Shown piece by piece: positions 17,600 through 24,731 of a stretch of DNA of 38,569 nt; position 1 is the stretch's first letter, and each line of letters starts with the position of its first letter. The stretch is from Paludibacter sp. (lineage in GTDB: Bacteria; Bacteroidota; Bacteroidia; Bacteroidales; Paludibacteraceae). The position numbers were made by a program, and so were the translations under genes. The notes below the pieces were generated by a model, which worked only from the letters and a program-made list of their open reading frames with translations, was not told where the DNA came from and did not search any database. Location of the stretch: contig JAAFGX010000035.1 of assembly GCA_010365115.1 (NCBI GenBank), positions 1 through 38,569 on the forward strand. The letters run 5' to 3'.

Positions 17600-17656
17600 T
17601 GGTTTGAAAAGTTTGAAAGTTTAAAACGTTTTGTGTTTAGTGTTTTGCGTTTCTGA
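17600..17656. repeat. degenerate short tandem repeats in the metA leader
   Basis: On the plus strand, GTTTGAAAA, GTTTGAAA and GTTTAAAAC come one after another. They run into T-rich words with GTTTTGTGTTTAGTGTTTTGCGTTT. The second part resembles the GCGTTTT heptamer found inside pabB, and the first part the 9-bp units found after gdhA. Confidence 0.6.
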
Positions 17657-17694
17657 TTAGATCTTTATTCTATTGTCATTGTTCTTGGCTCTAT

Positions 17695-18501
17695 TCAATA
17701 ATACTTTCTATATATTTTCCAATAGGCTGAGCTATACATAAAATCATCGAGAAAATTATTTAATTTCTCGAGCAATAAAGTTGATTGAGGATGAACAACC
17801 CAACCCAATTGTTGTTCAAAACCGATGGGTAATGAAACATTAATATTCGGATATTGCAGCTTTAGTCTGCTGGCAGATTTTTCATCACAAATTGTATACT
17901 TTATATTTCCATTAGAAACCATTCTTACCAATTGCTCTGAACTTACATTTTTCATTTCAAAAATATTGATATTGTTAGCAATTTCGTTTGACAGATTTTT
18001 CAATCGCATTTTAAATGGAGAATGAAGTGGAATATAAATACTATCATCAGCTAATTGTAACTGATTGGTAATTTTTATAGACTGTGTTGAGTCATTTATA
18101 ATGCGTTGTACCAATACTTGCCTTGATATTAGAAGCGGTTTTGTGAAAACTGCATCTTTTTTCCATTCAGAAGTAATTGGAATAAAATTAGCAATTATAT
18201 CATAATCGCCACTTTTAATATCTTCCAAATTAGCTTGAAAATCGTTTTGTTCAGTTATAACAAGTTCAAGACCTAAAGTATCAGCAAATGCTTTAATAAT
18301 TTCATATTGAAATCCGAAAACACTGTCGCCTTTCACCGAAAAACCTAATCTACTGCTATCAGTCAACACAGAAAGTCGACCCGATTCCATTATGCTAGGC
18401 AAATCATGAATCCGGCTTCGAACATCTTTAATCCATAAAACTGCTCCAAAAAGTAAGAGCAATGTTACAAGGATAATTCCAATTTGTAGTTTGATTCGCA
18501 T
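17695..18501 (-). CDS. membrane-anchored periplasmic solute-binding protein, family 3 type
   Basis: A 268-residue protein with a single N-terminal hydrophobic segment (about residues 7-25) followed by a bacterial solute-binding type 3 fold. It contains LSVLTDSSRLGFSV, a FGFQYEIIKAFADTLG helix and SGDYDIIANF, as in amino-acid binding proteins and the N-terminal domain of MltF. No transglycosylase domain follows, so it is not a full MltF. No ABC permease partner is adjacent. The uncleaved-looking anchor suggests it faces the periplasm. The ligand is unknown. It lies 44 bases after the porin gene. Confidence 0.75.
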   Translation of the reverse strand: MRIKLQIGIILVTLLLLFGAVLWIKDVRSRIHDLPSIMESGRLSVLTDSSRLGFSVKGDSVFGFQYEIIKAFADTLGLELVITEQNDFQANLEDIKSGDYDIIANFIPITSEWKKDAVFTKPLLISRQVLVQRIINDSTQSIKITNQLQLADDSIYIPLHSPFKMRLKNLSNEIANNINIFEMKNVSSEQLVRMVSNGNIKYTICDEKSASRLKLQYPNINVSLPIGFEQQLGWVVHPQSTLLLEKLNNFLDDFMYSSAYWKIYRKYY

Positions 18502-18545
18502 ATTATATTCATTGTTTTAAAGGTTTGTATTATAAAACAAGAGTA

Positions 18546-20468
18546 TTAATCATAAAAATTCCATGATAAACCCATTTTGAAATTTGCAGGGTTTATTGGA
18601 TAATTTGGCATTGAAAAATAGGCAGTATTCATAAATAGCTGATTTATATGATAGTATTCCACAAAAAAACGGGTTCGTTTTAAATGTAAGTTTGCGTACA
18701 AATTTACTACGGGATAATTGCCGATTTTTACATTGGTTTGCGAATAAAACTGTCCGGTAGCTGGCATATAAGCAGGTGCATAATACGCTGTATGATAGCG
18801 TACGTTAGCTCCCAATTGAACACTCAAAACTTTGAACCAAAGATCTTTAAAATATAAATTATGAAAAAGAGCTAATGTTGGTAATGGCAATATGTTTTGC
18901 TGCGAACTAACCTGATATACAACATTGTTTTCGAGTGAAAATTTACCCAAATGAAAATCCTGTTTCAAATTTGCTGATAAGACCTGAATATTTCCATCAA
19001 ATTGTGTAGGTAAGGCCTCAGAGTTAAAATATACATATTTAGTAATATTTTCGATAGAAACATTCAACGCAAATGAGCGAGTAGGAATTGAGAAAATCCC
19101 ACCAACATTTGTTCGATATATTTTGCCAAAATTGTTGTTCCATCTAAAGTGATTGGACTGATAAGATTGTAGGAAATAGGATGGTTCATTACTTCGTATA
19201 AAACCATTGGCTGTCAATGAAATGCTATCTTTCCACAATTTAAAAAAACCGCCAATATTCCCATCTAACAAGAAATCTCCGGTTTTGTAACCGAGTAAAT
19301 CAATTTCGCCTAACACATTGTATCTGAATATATTACCTCTTTGTTTCGATAGTATTCCACCTAATTTTGTATTCGATTCTGTTTTTTTGTTCAAAACCGT
19401 ATCCACTAAAAAGTGAAATTGCTGAATTTCATTTTCTACAAATGCTGTCAATCCAAAAGCCATCCACTTATTAAATTCTTCTTCTAAAGCTACAGAAACA
19501 TTGTTTGTAACTGTTTGTAAAGTTGCAGTATCATTGGTCATAGTTCCGTTTTGATACGTGTTCTTATAAAACGTTTTTTCAACGGTATTTTCTAAATAAC
19601 GTTTACTCAAATTATCATATTTGAAAGTGTGGGCAAATCGGGTAACCGGAACATAATCCATTCGCACCGAATCTTCGTTAATACGGAATGGACGTTCAAT
19701 TCCGATTGAATATTGATGGTTATAAAATATAGAGCTTTGTTTGTAATTAGTATAACCTGTTATTGAAGTTGGAATATCCTTTGAGGCAATTCCTTTTGGT
19801 TCAGTAATATAAGTGGCATCTGCAACCCCGCCATTTTCCTGACCTTTGAGTGTGTTGGTCGCAAACATTGCAGTGGCAACATAATGTTTCCCATTGAAAC
19901 TTCCAAATAGGGAGCCCGAAAAGCGATTCACAGCTTGTAAATTGTACTCGCCGGGTGCAAAAATATAATCTAATGTAGTACCAACATTTAGTTTATTGTT
20001 GACATTAGAAGTAAAAAGAAACTTGATATTATCTTCATCTCTATAGGATGTACCACCGGTTTTATAATTCAAATAGCTAAAGGGAGTTTTGGTATTATAA
20101 AATGTAGCATGTTGAATATCCATTATATATGGACAGTAGGCATTTGAGAATATAAAATCGTTATTTGCCGGACGATTAAAATACAATTTCGACTGAATTG
20201 GCGATCCAAGGTTTCCATTGTATGAATTTGAAATACTTAATCTATCGATAGGATTTTCGTCCTGAAAATTCAAATGCATAGTATCCACTGGGATTGAATC
20301 AACTACTGCAAAGCGGTCGGAAACCTTCCACGTTTTCACAAACCTGTAATTAGGTGGTACTTGTGAAAAAATGTACGAAAAATTTAGTAAAAATATATAA
20401 AATATGATTATCTTTCTCACACAAAAAGTATTAATATATAAACATTTAATCAAAGAGAATAGTCTCAA
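18546..20468 (-). CDS. putative porin (Porin_10-like)
   Basis: A 640-residue outer-membrane protein. A hydrophobic signal region ends near SYIFSQ (about residue 36), and YRFVKTWKVSDRF follows. Repeated aromatic beta-strand patterns run through to a C-terminal LSWNFYD. The layout, including the DTMHLNFQDENPID segment and blocks around FSNAYCPY, fits the Bacteroidota putative-porin family Porin_10. The start at 20468 is supported by a TATCTTTG element 26 bases upstream. The signal region is long, and internal starts closer to the hydrophobic core are possible. The transported solute is unknown. Confidence 0.8.
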   Translation of the reverse strand: MRLFSLIKCLYINTFCVRKIIIFYIFLLNFSYIFSQVPPNYRFVKTWKVSDRFAVVDSIPVDTMHLNFQDENPIDRLSISNSYNGNLGSPIQSKLYFNRPANNDFIFSNAYCPYIMDIQHATFYNTKTPFSYLNYKTGGTSYRDEDNIKFLFTSNVNNKLNVGTTLDYIFAPGEYNLQAVNRFSGSLFGSFNGKHYVATAMFATNTLKGQENGGVADATYITEPKGIASKDIPTSITGYTNYKQSSIFYNHQYSIGIERPFRINEDSVRMDYVPVTRFAHTFKYDNLSKRYLENTVEKTFYKNTYQNGTMTNDTATLQTVTNNVSVALEEEFNKWMAFGLTAFVENEIQQFHFLVDTVLNKKTESNTKLGGILSKQRGNIFRYNVLGEIDLLGYKTGDFLLDGNIGGFFKLWKDSISLTANGFIRSNEPSYFLQSYQSNHFRWNNNFGKIYRTNVGGIFSIPTRSFALNVSIENITKYVYFNSEALPTQFDGNIQVLSANLKQDFHLGKFSLENNVVYQVSSQQNILPLPTLALFHNLYFKDLWFKVLSVQLGANVRYHTAYYAPAYMPATGQFYSQTNVKIGNYPVVNLYANLHLKRTRFFVEYYHINQLFMNTAYFSMPNYPINPANFKMGLSWNFYD

Positions 20469-20493
20469 TGATTTGAATTTTAGTTAGGTGTGC

Positions 20494-20501
20494 AAAGATA
20501 C
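20494..20501 (-). promoter_or_regulatory. -7 promoter element for the putative porin
   Basis: The minus strand reads TATCTTTG, an exact consensus, 26 bases before the ATG at 20468. No clear -33 TTG is seen. Confidence 0.65.
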
Positions 20502-21054
20502 AAAAATTTATTGTCGAAGCAGAAAGGAGTGTTATAAATAATGAAAACGAAAATTCATAAAATATAATTTCATAATATTCATTTTTAGTGCAAATACAAT
20601 ATCTCAAAAAAAATAAAATAAATTTGAGAGACATTACACTGTGAAATTTTGAACTTACGATTTGATACAATCATCAATTTTCATTCAACTATCAATTAAT
20701 TTCAATATAATTAATTAAAATTAAAAAATAATGTTAAGTTGCACTCAGACAGATAAATATAACTTATTTGAACCTCTTTTAAAATCTTTAAAAAAAATAA
20801 TTATTAAAAATACCCTAAAATGTTTGATTATGACAAATAAATACTTTAAACTTGTAACGAAATCGAAATGATATCTTTAAAGGCTTTATTACAGGTGATT
20901 CCGATGTCGTGTTCTATTGTTTTTATTAAAATAATATCAATAACTTTCATATTGTAACTAATTTTCTATATTTCTAATAAAGAAAGAATCAAAAGAATCA
21001 AATAATAAAAGAAATAACAATTTATTTATACTTCTAATCTAATAACCATTTTGT
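20502..21054. other. AT-rich divergent intergenic region upstream of gdhA
   Basis: About 550 bp between the divergent putative porin and gdhA genes. A plus-strand TAAATTTG (20619-20626) fits the -7 consensus but is 430 bp from gdhA. TATCTTTA at 20872-20879 is a near match closer to the gene. No protein-like frame or RNA motif was recognised. If gdhA has a long leader, this is where it lies. Confidence 0.45.
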
Positions 21055-22389
21055 ATGAATATCGAAAAAATAATGCAATCGCTTGAAGCAAAACACCCTG
21101 GCGAAAATGAGTATTTACAGGCTGTGCGTGAAGTTTTAATGACAATTGAAAAGGAATACAACTCGCATCCCGAATTTGAAAAAGCAAAAATTGCTGAACG
21201 TTTAGTCGAACCGGATAGAATTTTTACTTTTAAAGTGCCTTGGGTCGACGATAGGGGAGATGTGCAACTAAATCTTGGATATCGTATTCAGTTCAACAAT
21301 GCTATTGGTCCATATAAAGGTGGTTTGCGTTTTCACCCATCGGTGAATCTGTCAATTCTGAAATTTCTAGGTTTTGAACAGATTTTCAAAAATGCACTTA
21401 CTACTTTGCCAATGGGCGGCGCTAAAGGTGGCTCGGACTTTAATCCAAAAGGAAAATCTGATGCTGAAGTAATGCGTTTTTGTCAAGCTTTTATGCTTGA
21501 ACTTTGGCGATATATAGGGCCTGAAACAGATATTCCTGCAGGTGATATTGGAGTGGGAGGCCGCGAAATAGGTTTTATGTACGGTATGTATCGTAAACTG
21601 GCTCGCGAAAATACCGGTGTTCTTACTGGTAAAAATATGGAATTTGGTGGTTCACTTATTCGCCCGGAAGCAACTGGTTTTGGCGGTTTGTACTTTGTAA
21701 AGCAAATGTTTGAAACAGCAGGAATGTATATTAAAGATAAAACCATTGCTATCTCAGGTTTTGGAAATGTGGCTTGGGGAGCAGCAATAAAAGCGACCGA
21801 AATGGGTGCAAAAGTAGTAAGCATTTCCGGACCTGACGGTTACATTTATGATGAGAATGGAATTTCAGGAGAAAAAATTGAATACATGCTCGAACTTCGT
21901 GCAACTTGCAATGACATTGTTTCCCCTTATGCCGAAAAGTTCGGAGCTGTGTTTGTACCCAATCGTAGACCGTGGGAATTAAAAGTGGACATTGCTTTGC
22001 CTAGCGCAACTCAAAATGAACTCAATGAGGAAGATGCCAAACATTTAATAGAAAATGGAGTTTTGTGTGTTGGTGAAATATCTAATATGGGTTGTACGCC
22101 CGAAGCAATTGAATTATTTTTGAAACATAAAATAATGTACGGACCCGGAAAGGCTGTAAATGCAGGTGGAGTAGCTACTTCTGGATTGGAAATGTCTCAA
22201 AATGCAATGCACCTTTCGTGGACTTCGACAGAAGTGGATGCTAAATTACATCAAATAATGAGCGAAATTCATTCACAATGTGTGAAATATGGTCGCGAAT
22301 CGGATGGATATATAAATTATATGAAAGGTGCAAACATTGCAGGATTTCTCAAAGTTGCCAAAGCTATGATGGCGCAGGGAGTGTTGTAA
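21055..22389 (+). CDS. gdhA: NADP-type glutamate dehydrogenase
   Basis: A 444-residue hexameric-type glutamate dehydrogenase interconverting glutamate and 2-oxoglutarate plus ammonia. Residues include the substrate-binding block GPYKGGLRFHPSVN (85-98) and PMGGAKGGSDF (119-129) with Lys124. PAGDIGVGGREIGFMYG and the Rossmann segment SGFGNVAWGA follow. Length and motif order match the small NADP-specific enzymes used for ammonium assimilation. A 9-bp tandem repeat array starts 10 bases after its stop, in place of an ordinary terminator. Confidence 0.96.
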   Translation: MNIEKIMQSLEAKHPGENEYLQAVREVLMTIEKEYNSHPEFEKAKIAERLVEPDRIFTFKVPWVDDRGDVQLNLGYRIQFNNAIGPYKGGLRFHPSVNLSILKFLGFEQIFKNALTTLPMGGAKGGSDFNPKGKSDAEVMRFCQAFMLELWRYIGPETDIPAGDIGVGGREIGFMYGMYRKLARENTGVLTGKNMEFGGSLIRPEATGFGGLYFVKQMFETAGMYIKDKTIAISGFGNVAWGAAIKATEMGAKVVSISGPDGYIYDENGISGEKIEYMLELRATCNDIVSPYAEKFGAVFVPNRRPWELKVDIALPSATQNELNEEDAKHLIENGVLCVGEISNMGCTPEAIELFLKHKIMYGPGKAVNAGGVATSGLEMSQNAMHLSWTSTEVDAKLHQIMSEIHSQCVKYGRESDGYINYMKGANIAGFLKVAKAMMAQGVL

Positions 22390-22398
22390 ATATAAATA

Positions 22399-22497
22399 GT
22401 TTGTAAAGTTTGTAAAGTTTATAAAGTTTGTAAAGTTTGTAAAGCTTATAAAGTTTGTAAAGTTTGTAAAGTTTATAAAGTTTATAAAGTTTGTAAA
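22399..22497 (+). repeat. 11-copy 9-bp tandem repeat (GTTTGTAAA)
   Basis: Eleven consecutive 9-bp units. Seven are GTTTGTAAA, three are GTTTATAAA and one is GCTTATAAA. The variants fall in the order G,G,A,G,G,A,G,G,A,A,G, which suggests an older 27-bp unit of three. The array is intergenic, directly after gdhA. A 115-residue minus-strand frame across it is only the translated repeat. Confidence 0.95.
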
Positions 22498-22559
22498 ATT
22501 AAAAGTAAAGAGAGAAAACGAAACAATTTTTTTGTGTAGAGTTTTCTCTTTTAATTTTA

Positions 22560-22591
22560 TTTGTAACTCATTTCCGAAACAGCTATCTTTG
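22560..22591 (+). promoter_or_regulatory. promoter of the nitroreductase gene
   Basis: TTTG (22560-22563), a 20-bp spacer and TATCTTTG (22584-22591): both elements of the Bacteroidota promoter at the expected spacing. Transcription should start near 22597, inside the inverted repeat units. Confidence 0.8.
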
Positions 22592-22622
22592 CAAACTTTA
22601 TAAACTTTACAAACTTTCAAAC
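22588..22622 (-). repeat. inverted copies of the 9-bp repeat
   Basis: TTTGCAAAC, TTTATAAAC, TTTACAAAC and TTTCAAAC follow one another. They are the reverse complement of the GTTTGTAAA/GTTTATAAA array about 90 bp upstream. The first unit shares its TTTG with the -7 box of the nitroreductase promoter. Confidence 0.9.
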
Positions 22623-22631
22623 TGATTATTT

Positions 22632-23375
22632 ATGCTCCACTTACTCAACCAACACCGCACAATTCGTAAATATACCGAACAACCCATTAAATCAGAATTA
22701 CTTAATCAATTGCTCGAAGCAACTTGCAGAACTTCCAATACTGGGAATATGCAGGCATACAGCATTATTGTAACAACTGATAGCACACTTAAAGAGCAAC
22801 TTTCACCAGCGCATTTCAATCAACCAATGATTAAACAAGCGCCAGTAGTACTTACATTTTGTGCAGATTTTAATCGTTTTACAAAATGGTGTAATCAACG
22901 CAACGCTGAGCCTGGATATGATAATTTTCAATCGTTTATGGCTACAGCTATTGATGCGCTTATTGCAGCACAAACATTTTGTATTGCAGCCGAAAGTGTG
23001 GGTTTAGGAATTTGTTATTTGGGAACTACAACGTATAATGCCCGAGAAATAATTGATGTGTTGCAGTTACCAAAATTAGTAGTGCCAATTACCACCATTA
23101 CAGTTGGTTATCCAGTTGAAATGCCTGATCAAACAGACCGTTTGCCAATGAAAGCAGTCATCCACAACGAAATTTATCATGACTTTTCTGCAATTGATAT
23201 TGAAGAATTATACACAGAAAAAGAGAAGAGCGAATTTTACAAACAATTTGTTGCTGAGAATAATAAGGAGAATCTGGCACAGGTTTTTACTGATATCCGT
23301 TATAGTAAGAAAAATAACGAATTTTTTTCAGAAAAATTCCTTCTGGTTTTAAAGGAACAAGGATTTTTAAAATAG
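22632..23375 (+). CDS. nitroreductase-family flavoprotein (NfsA-like)
   Basis: A 247-residue FMN enzyme. The N-terminal HRTIRKYTEQPI motif, the TSNTGNMQAYSIIV block for FMN phosphate binding, and the central ALIAAQTFCIAAESVGLGICYLG segment are diagnostic. Such enzymes use NAD(P)H to reduce nitro compounds, quinones or flavins. The physiological substrate is not evident. The C-terminal third (YTEKEKSEFYKQFVAE and beyond) resembles the NfsA/FRP subgroup. It has its own well-formed promoter and is convergent with the Nim-like gene. Confidence 0.9.
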   Translation: MLHLLNQHRTIRKYTEQPIKSELLNQLLEATCRTSNTGNMQAYSIIVTTDSTLKEQLSPAHFNQPMIKQAPVVLTFCADFNRFTKWCNQRNAEPGYDNFQSFMATAIDALIAAQTFCIAAESVGLGICYLGTTTYNAREIIDVLQLPKLVVPITTITVGYPVEMPDQTDRLPMKAVIHNEIYHDFSAIDIEELYTEKEKSEFYKQFVAENNKENLAQVFTDIRYSKKNNEFFSEKFLLVLKEQGFLK

Positions 23376-23411
23376 GTTGATTAAGTAGCAACTTTTTTAA
23401 GAAGAATTCAC

Positions 23412-23458
23412 AATTACGCCTTTAAATTTTCTGATACAGGAAAATTTGGGGCGTAATT
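23412..23458. terminator. bidirectional terminator between nitroreductase and Nim-like genes
   Basis: An outer stem of AATTACGCC/GGCGTAATT and an inner stem of AAATTTTC/GAAAATTT, separated by a small T/G internal mismatch, with an 8-nt loop. T-rich sequence follows on the plus strand. It is placed between convergent stop codons. Confidence 0.8.
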
Positions 23459-23462
23459 CTTT

Positions 23463-23933
23463 TTATTTGAAGTTCTGCCCAAATGCCTTTGAGGTCATTT
23501 CATCAACTTTTACCCGCCATACCTTCACATTCATTAATGCAGGCTTCGAAAATTTGAAAGGTCTGTCAGAATAATTCTTCATAAATTGGTTCATTATTTT
23601 TTCTTTTTCTGTAATATCTTCAATGAAAGTTACAGAACCCTTGCATACCACGCTTTTTGAGGTCATACTGTAGCTGCAAGCCACATCAGGATGTTGATAA
23701 ACCAATTTCCTTTCGGAGCAAAATGTAACGCAAATGCGATTGCTTAATTCCAATAAATGAATGTGTTTGCCTTCGGGTGCAGAATGCAAAATAATTTCTC
23801 CGTTTTCATATCCGAAATTCATTGGTATAACATATGGAGTTCCATCAGCTTCGGTAAATCCGACAAAACAAATATCACATTGATTTATTATACTTTCTAT
23901 TTCTTTTTTATCAGTTACTATACTTGTTCTCAT
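23463..23933 (-). CDS. pyridoxamine 5'-phosphate oxidase-fold flavoprotein, Nim-like
   Basis: A 156-residue protein of the PNPOx-like split-barrel fold. YVIPMNFGYENGEIILHSA followed by GKHIHLL and ICVTF is the pattern shared with NimA-type 5-nitroimidazole reductases and related FMN-binding proteins. These bind FMN or haem and may act as reductases. Whether this protein reduces nitroimidazoles cannot be told from sequence. Many family members are chromosomal housekeeping proteins. It has its own promoter and is convergent with a nitroreductase. Confidence 0.82.
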   Translation of the reverse strand: MRTSIVTDKKEIESIINQCDICFVGFTEADGTPYVIPMNFGYENGEIILHSAPEGKHIHLLELSNRICVTFCSERKLVYQHPDVACSYSMTSKSVVCKGSVTFIEDITEKEKIMNQFMKNYSDRPFKFSKPALMNVKVWRVKVDEMTSKAFGQNFK

Positions 23934-23954
23934 AATTGCTTATTTTAATTTTTA

Positions 23955-23985
23955 CAAAAATAGTAGAAATAATTTATACGAGCAA
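23955..23985 (-). promoter_or_regulatory. promoter of the Nim-like gene
   Basis: The minus strand reads TTG (23985-23983), a 20-bp spacer and TATTTTTG (23962-23955), matching the Bacteroidota promoter pattern. It lies 22 bases before the ATG at 23933. Confidence 0.65.
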
Positions 23986-24096
23986 CATAGTATAATTTCA
24001 TTGCCTAATTTGAAACTTCTTTTAATTATATGGTTCAAGATTAATATTAGTAAAATGGAATTATCATATGGAATCAATAACCGGCACAAAACAAAA

Positions 24097-24225
24097 ATGG
24101 AGTATAGAAAACCGTTAATTGAAAGAATTTTTCTCGATGAAGATATCTCAATGCAACTTTATTCTGCTCCAATAACTGCACCCGGAGATTCCTGGTATAT
24201 ACGTTCTATAACACCTGATTACTAA
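24097..24225 (+). CDS. 42-residue precursor-like peptide
   Basis: A small protein starting MEYRKPLIERIFLDEDISMQ and ending SWYIRSITPDY. It is charged at first, then has a segment with Ser, Pro, Gly and aromatic residues (APITAPGDSWY). It has no signal peptide or TM helix. The form (short conserved-looking leader such as KPLIERIFLDEDIS, then a variable tail) is what is expected of a RiPP precursor. The next gene encodes a PqqD-fold protein of the kind that recognises leader peptides. Longer starts exist: ATG at 24055 (56 aa) and TTG at 24001. The ATG at 24097 is preferred because the translation before it looks like non-coding AT-rich DNA. No consensus promoter was found upstream. Real gene: likely. 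Precursor role: inferred from context. Confidence 0.6.
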   Translation: MEYRKPLIERIFLDEDISMQLYSAPITAPGDSWYIRSITPDY

Positions 24226-24265
24226 AATAATGACCCATTTAAAAATAAAAAGATTGATGTTATTT

Positions 24266-24297
24266 AAAAAAAATCCTCGAGCAATCGGTTTTTTTTT
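24266..24297 (+). terminator. possible weak terminator between peptide gene and pqqD
   Basis: A run of A, then CC and a loop CTCGAGCAATC-like segment, then GG and nine T residues. The A-tract can pair with the T-tract across the CC/GG pairs. The stem is weak in G-C but the T run is strong. If it works it would make a short separate transcript for the peptide. Confidence 0.35.
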
Positions 24298-24325
24298 GTT
24301 TAAATAATTAAAAAAGTTATCTTTG
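24295..24325 (+). promoter_or_regulatory. promoter of the pqqD-HprK-ABC unit
   Basis: TTTG (24295-24298), a 19-bp spacer and TATCTTTG (24318-24325). Transcription should start near 24331, leaving a leader of about 107 nt. A perfect palindrome, CGTTTTTAAAAACG (24347-24360), lies just inside the leader and could be an operator or a small hairpin. Confidence 0.8.
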
Positions 24326-24437
24326 CACTTACTGATCTTTTTAAGACGTTTTTAAAAACGATAATTATTAAGTGATTAGGTTAGTTCTATTCTTTATTAA
24401 AGCTCTAAATTCAAATATTAAAATATTGGAAGTTGCT

Positions 24438-24713
24438 ATGCATATTCAAACACTTTACAAAATTAAATCAAGATTTGTTACCCGTGAAGTCGGAAACGAA
24501 TTAATCATTGTTCCTCTTTCTGGAAATGTAGCTCAAATGAATGAACTGTTTACTTTAAACGAAACGGGAAAATTTATTTGGGAATGCTTAGATGAAAAAA
24601 ACACCTTTGATGATATAGTAGCCTTATTGACCGAAGAATTCGATATTGATGAAAATACTGCACGCACTGATGTGGAATTGTTTTTAAAAAAAATCGAAAA
24701 TTTGTTAGACTAA
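24438..24713 (+). CDS. PqqD-family peptide chaperone (RiPP recognition element fold)
   Basis: A 91-residue protein with the PqqD fold. Beta-hairpins with NELIIVPLSGNVAQMN come first, then the hallmark LNETGKFIWECLD helix start and a winged helical half (TFDDIVALLTEEFDID to VELFLKKIENLL). PqqD-type proteins bind leader peptides and present them to modifying enzymes. The open frame continues 22 codons upstream from a GTG, but the ATG at 24438 gives the usual family length of about 90. It is the first gene of a three-gene unit, 18 bases before the kinase-like gene. No radical-SAM partner is present, unlike the pyrroloquinoline quinone pathway, so the symbol pqqD is not applied. Confidence 0.85.
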   Translation: MHIQTLYKIKSRFVTREVGNELIIVPLSGNVAQMNELFTLNETGKFIWECLDEKNTFDDIVALLTEEFDIDENTARTDVELFLKKIENLLD

Positions 24714-24731
24714 CCATCAACCTTACATACC

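Noticed and set aside
17583-17694. SAM riboswitch in front of metA
   Set aside because: The 112-base leader is repetitive and AT-rich. No conserved SAM-I or SAM-II core or suitable pairing could be drawn.
20446-20670. 74-codon minus-strand frame upstream of the porin gene
   Set aside because: It covers the promoter region of the putative porin, including the TATCTTTG element, and is AT-rich with no recognisable motif. It is probably non-coding.
22399-22497. CRISPR array
   Set aside because: The units are 9 bp and directly adjacent with no spacers. No cas genes are present.
22273-22620. 115-codon minus-strand frame with repeated Phe-Thr-Asn-Phe
   Set aside because: It is the translation of the 9-bp tandem repeat and part of gdhA on the opposite strand. 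Its composition is not that of a real protein.
24001-24096. Longer starts (TTG 24001, ATG 24055) for the 42-residue peptide
   Set aside because: The added residues look like translated AT-rich intergenic DNA and would bury the leader-like MEYRKP start. Kept only as alternatives.
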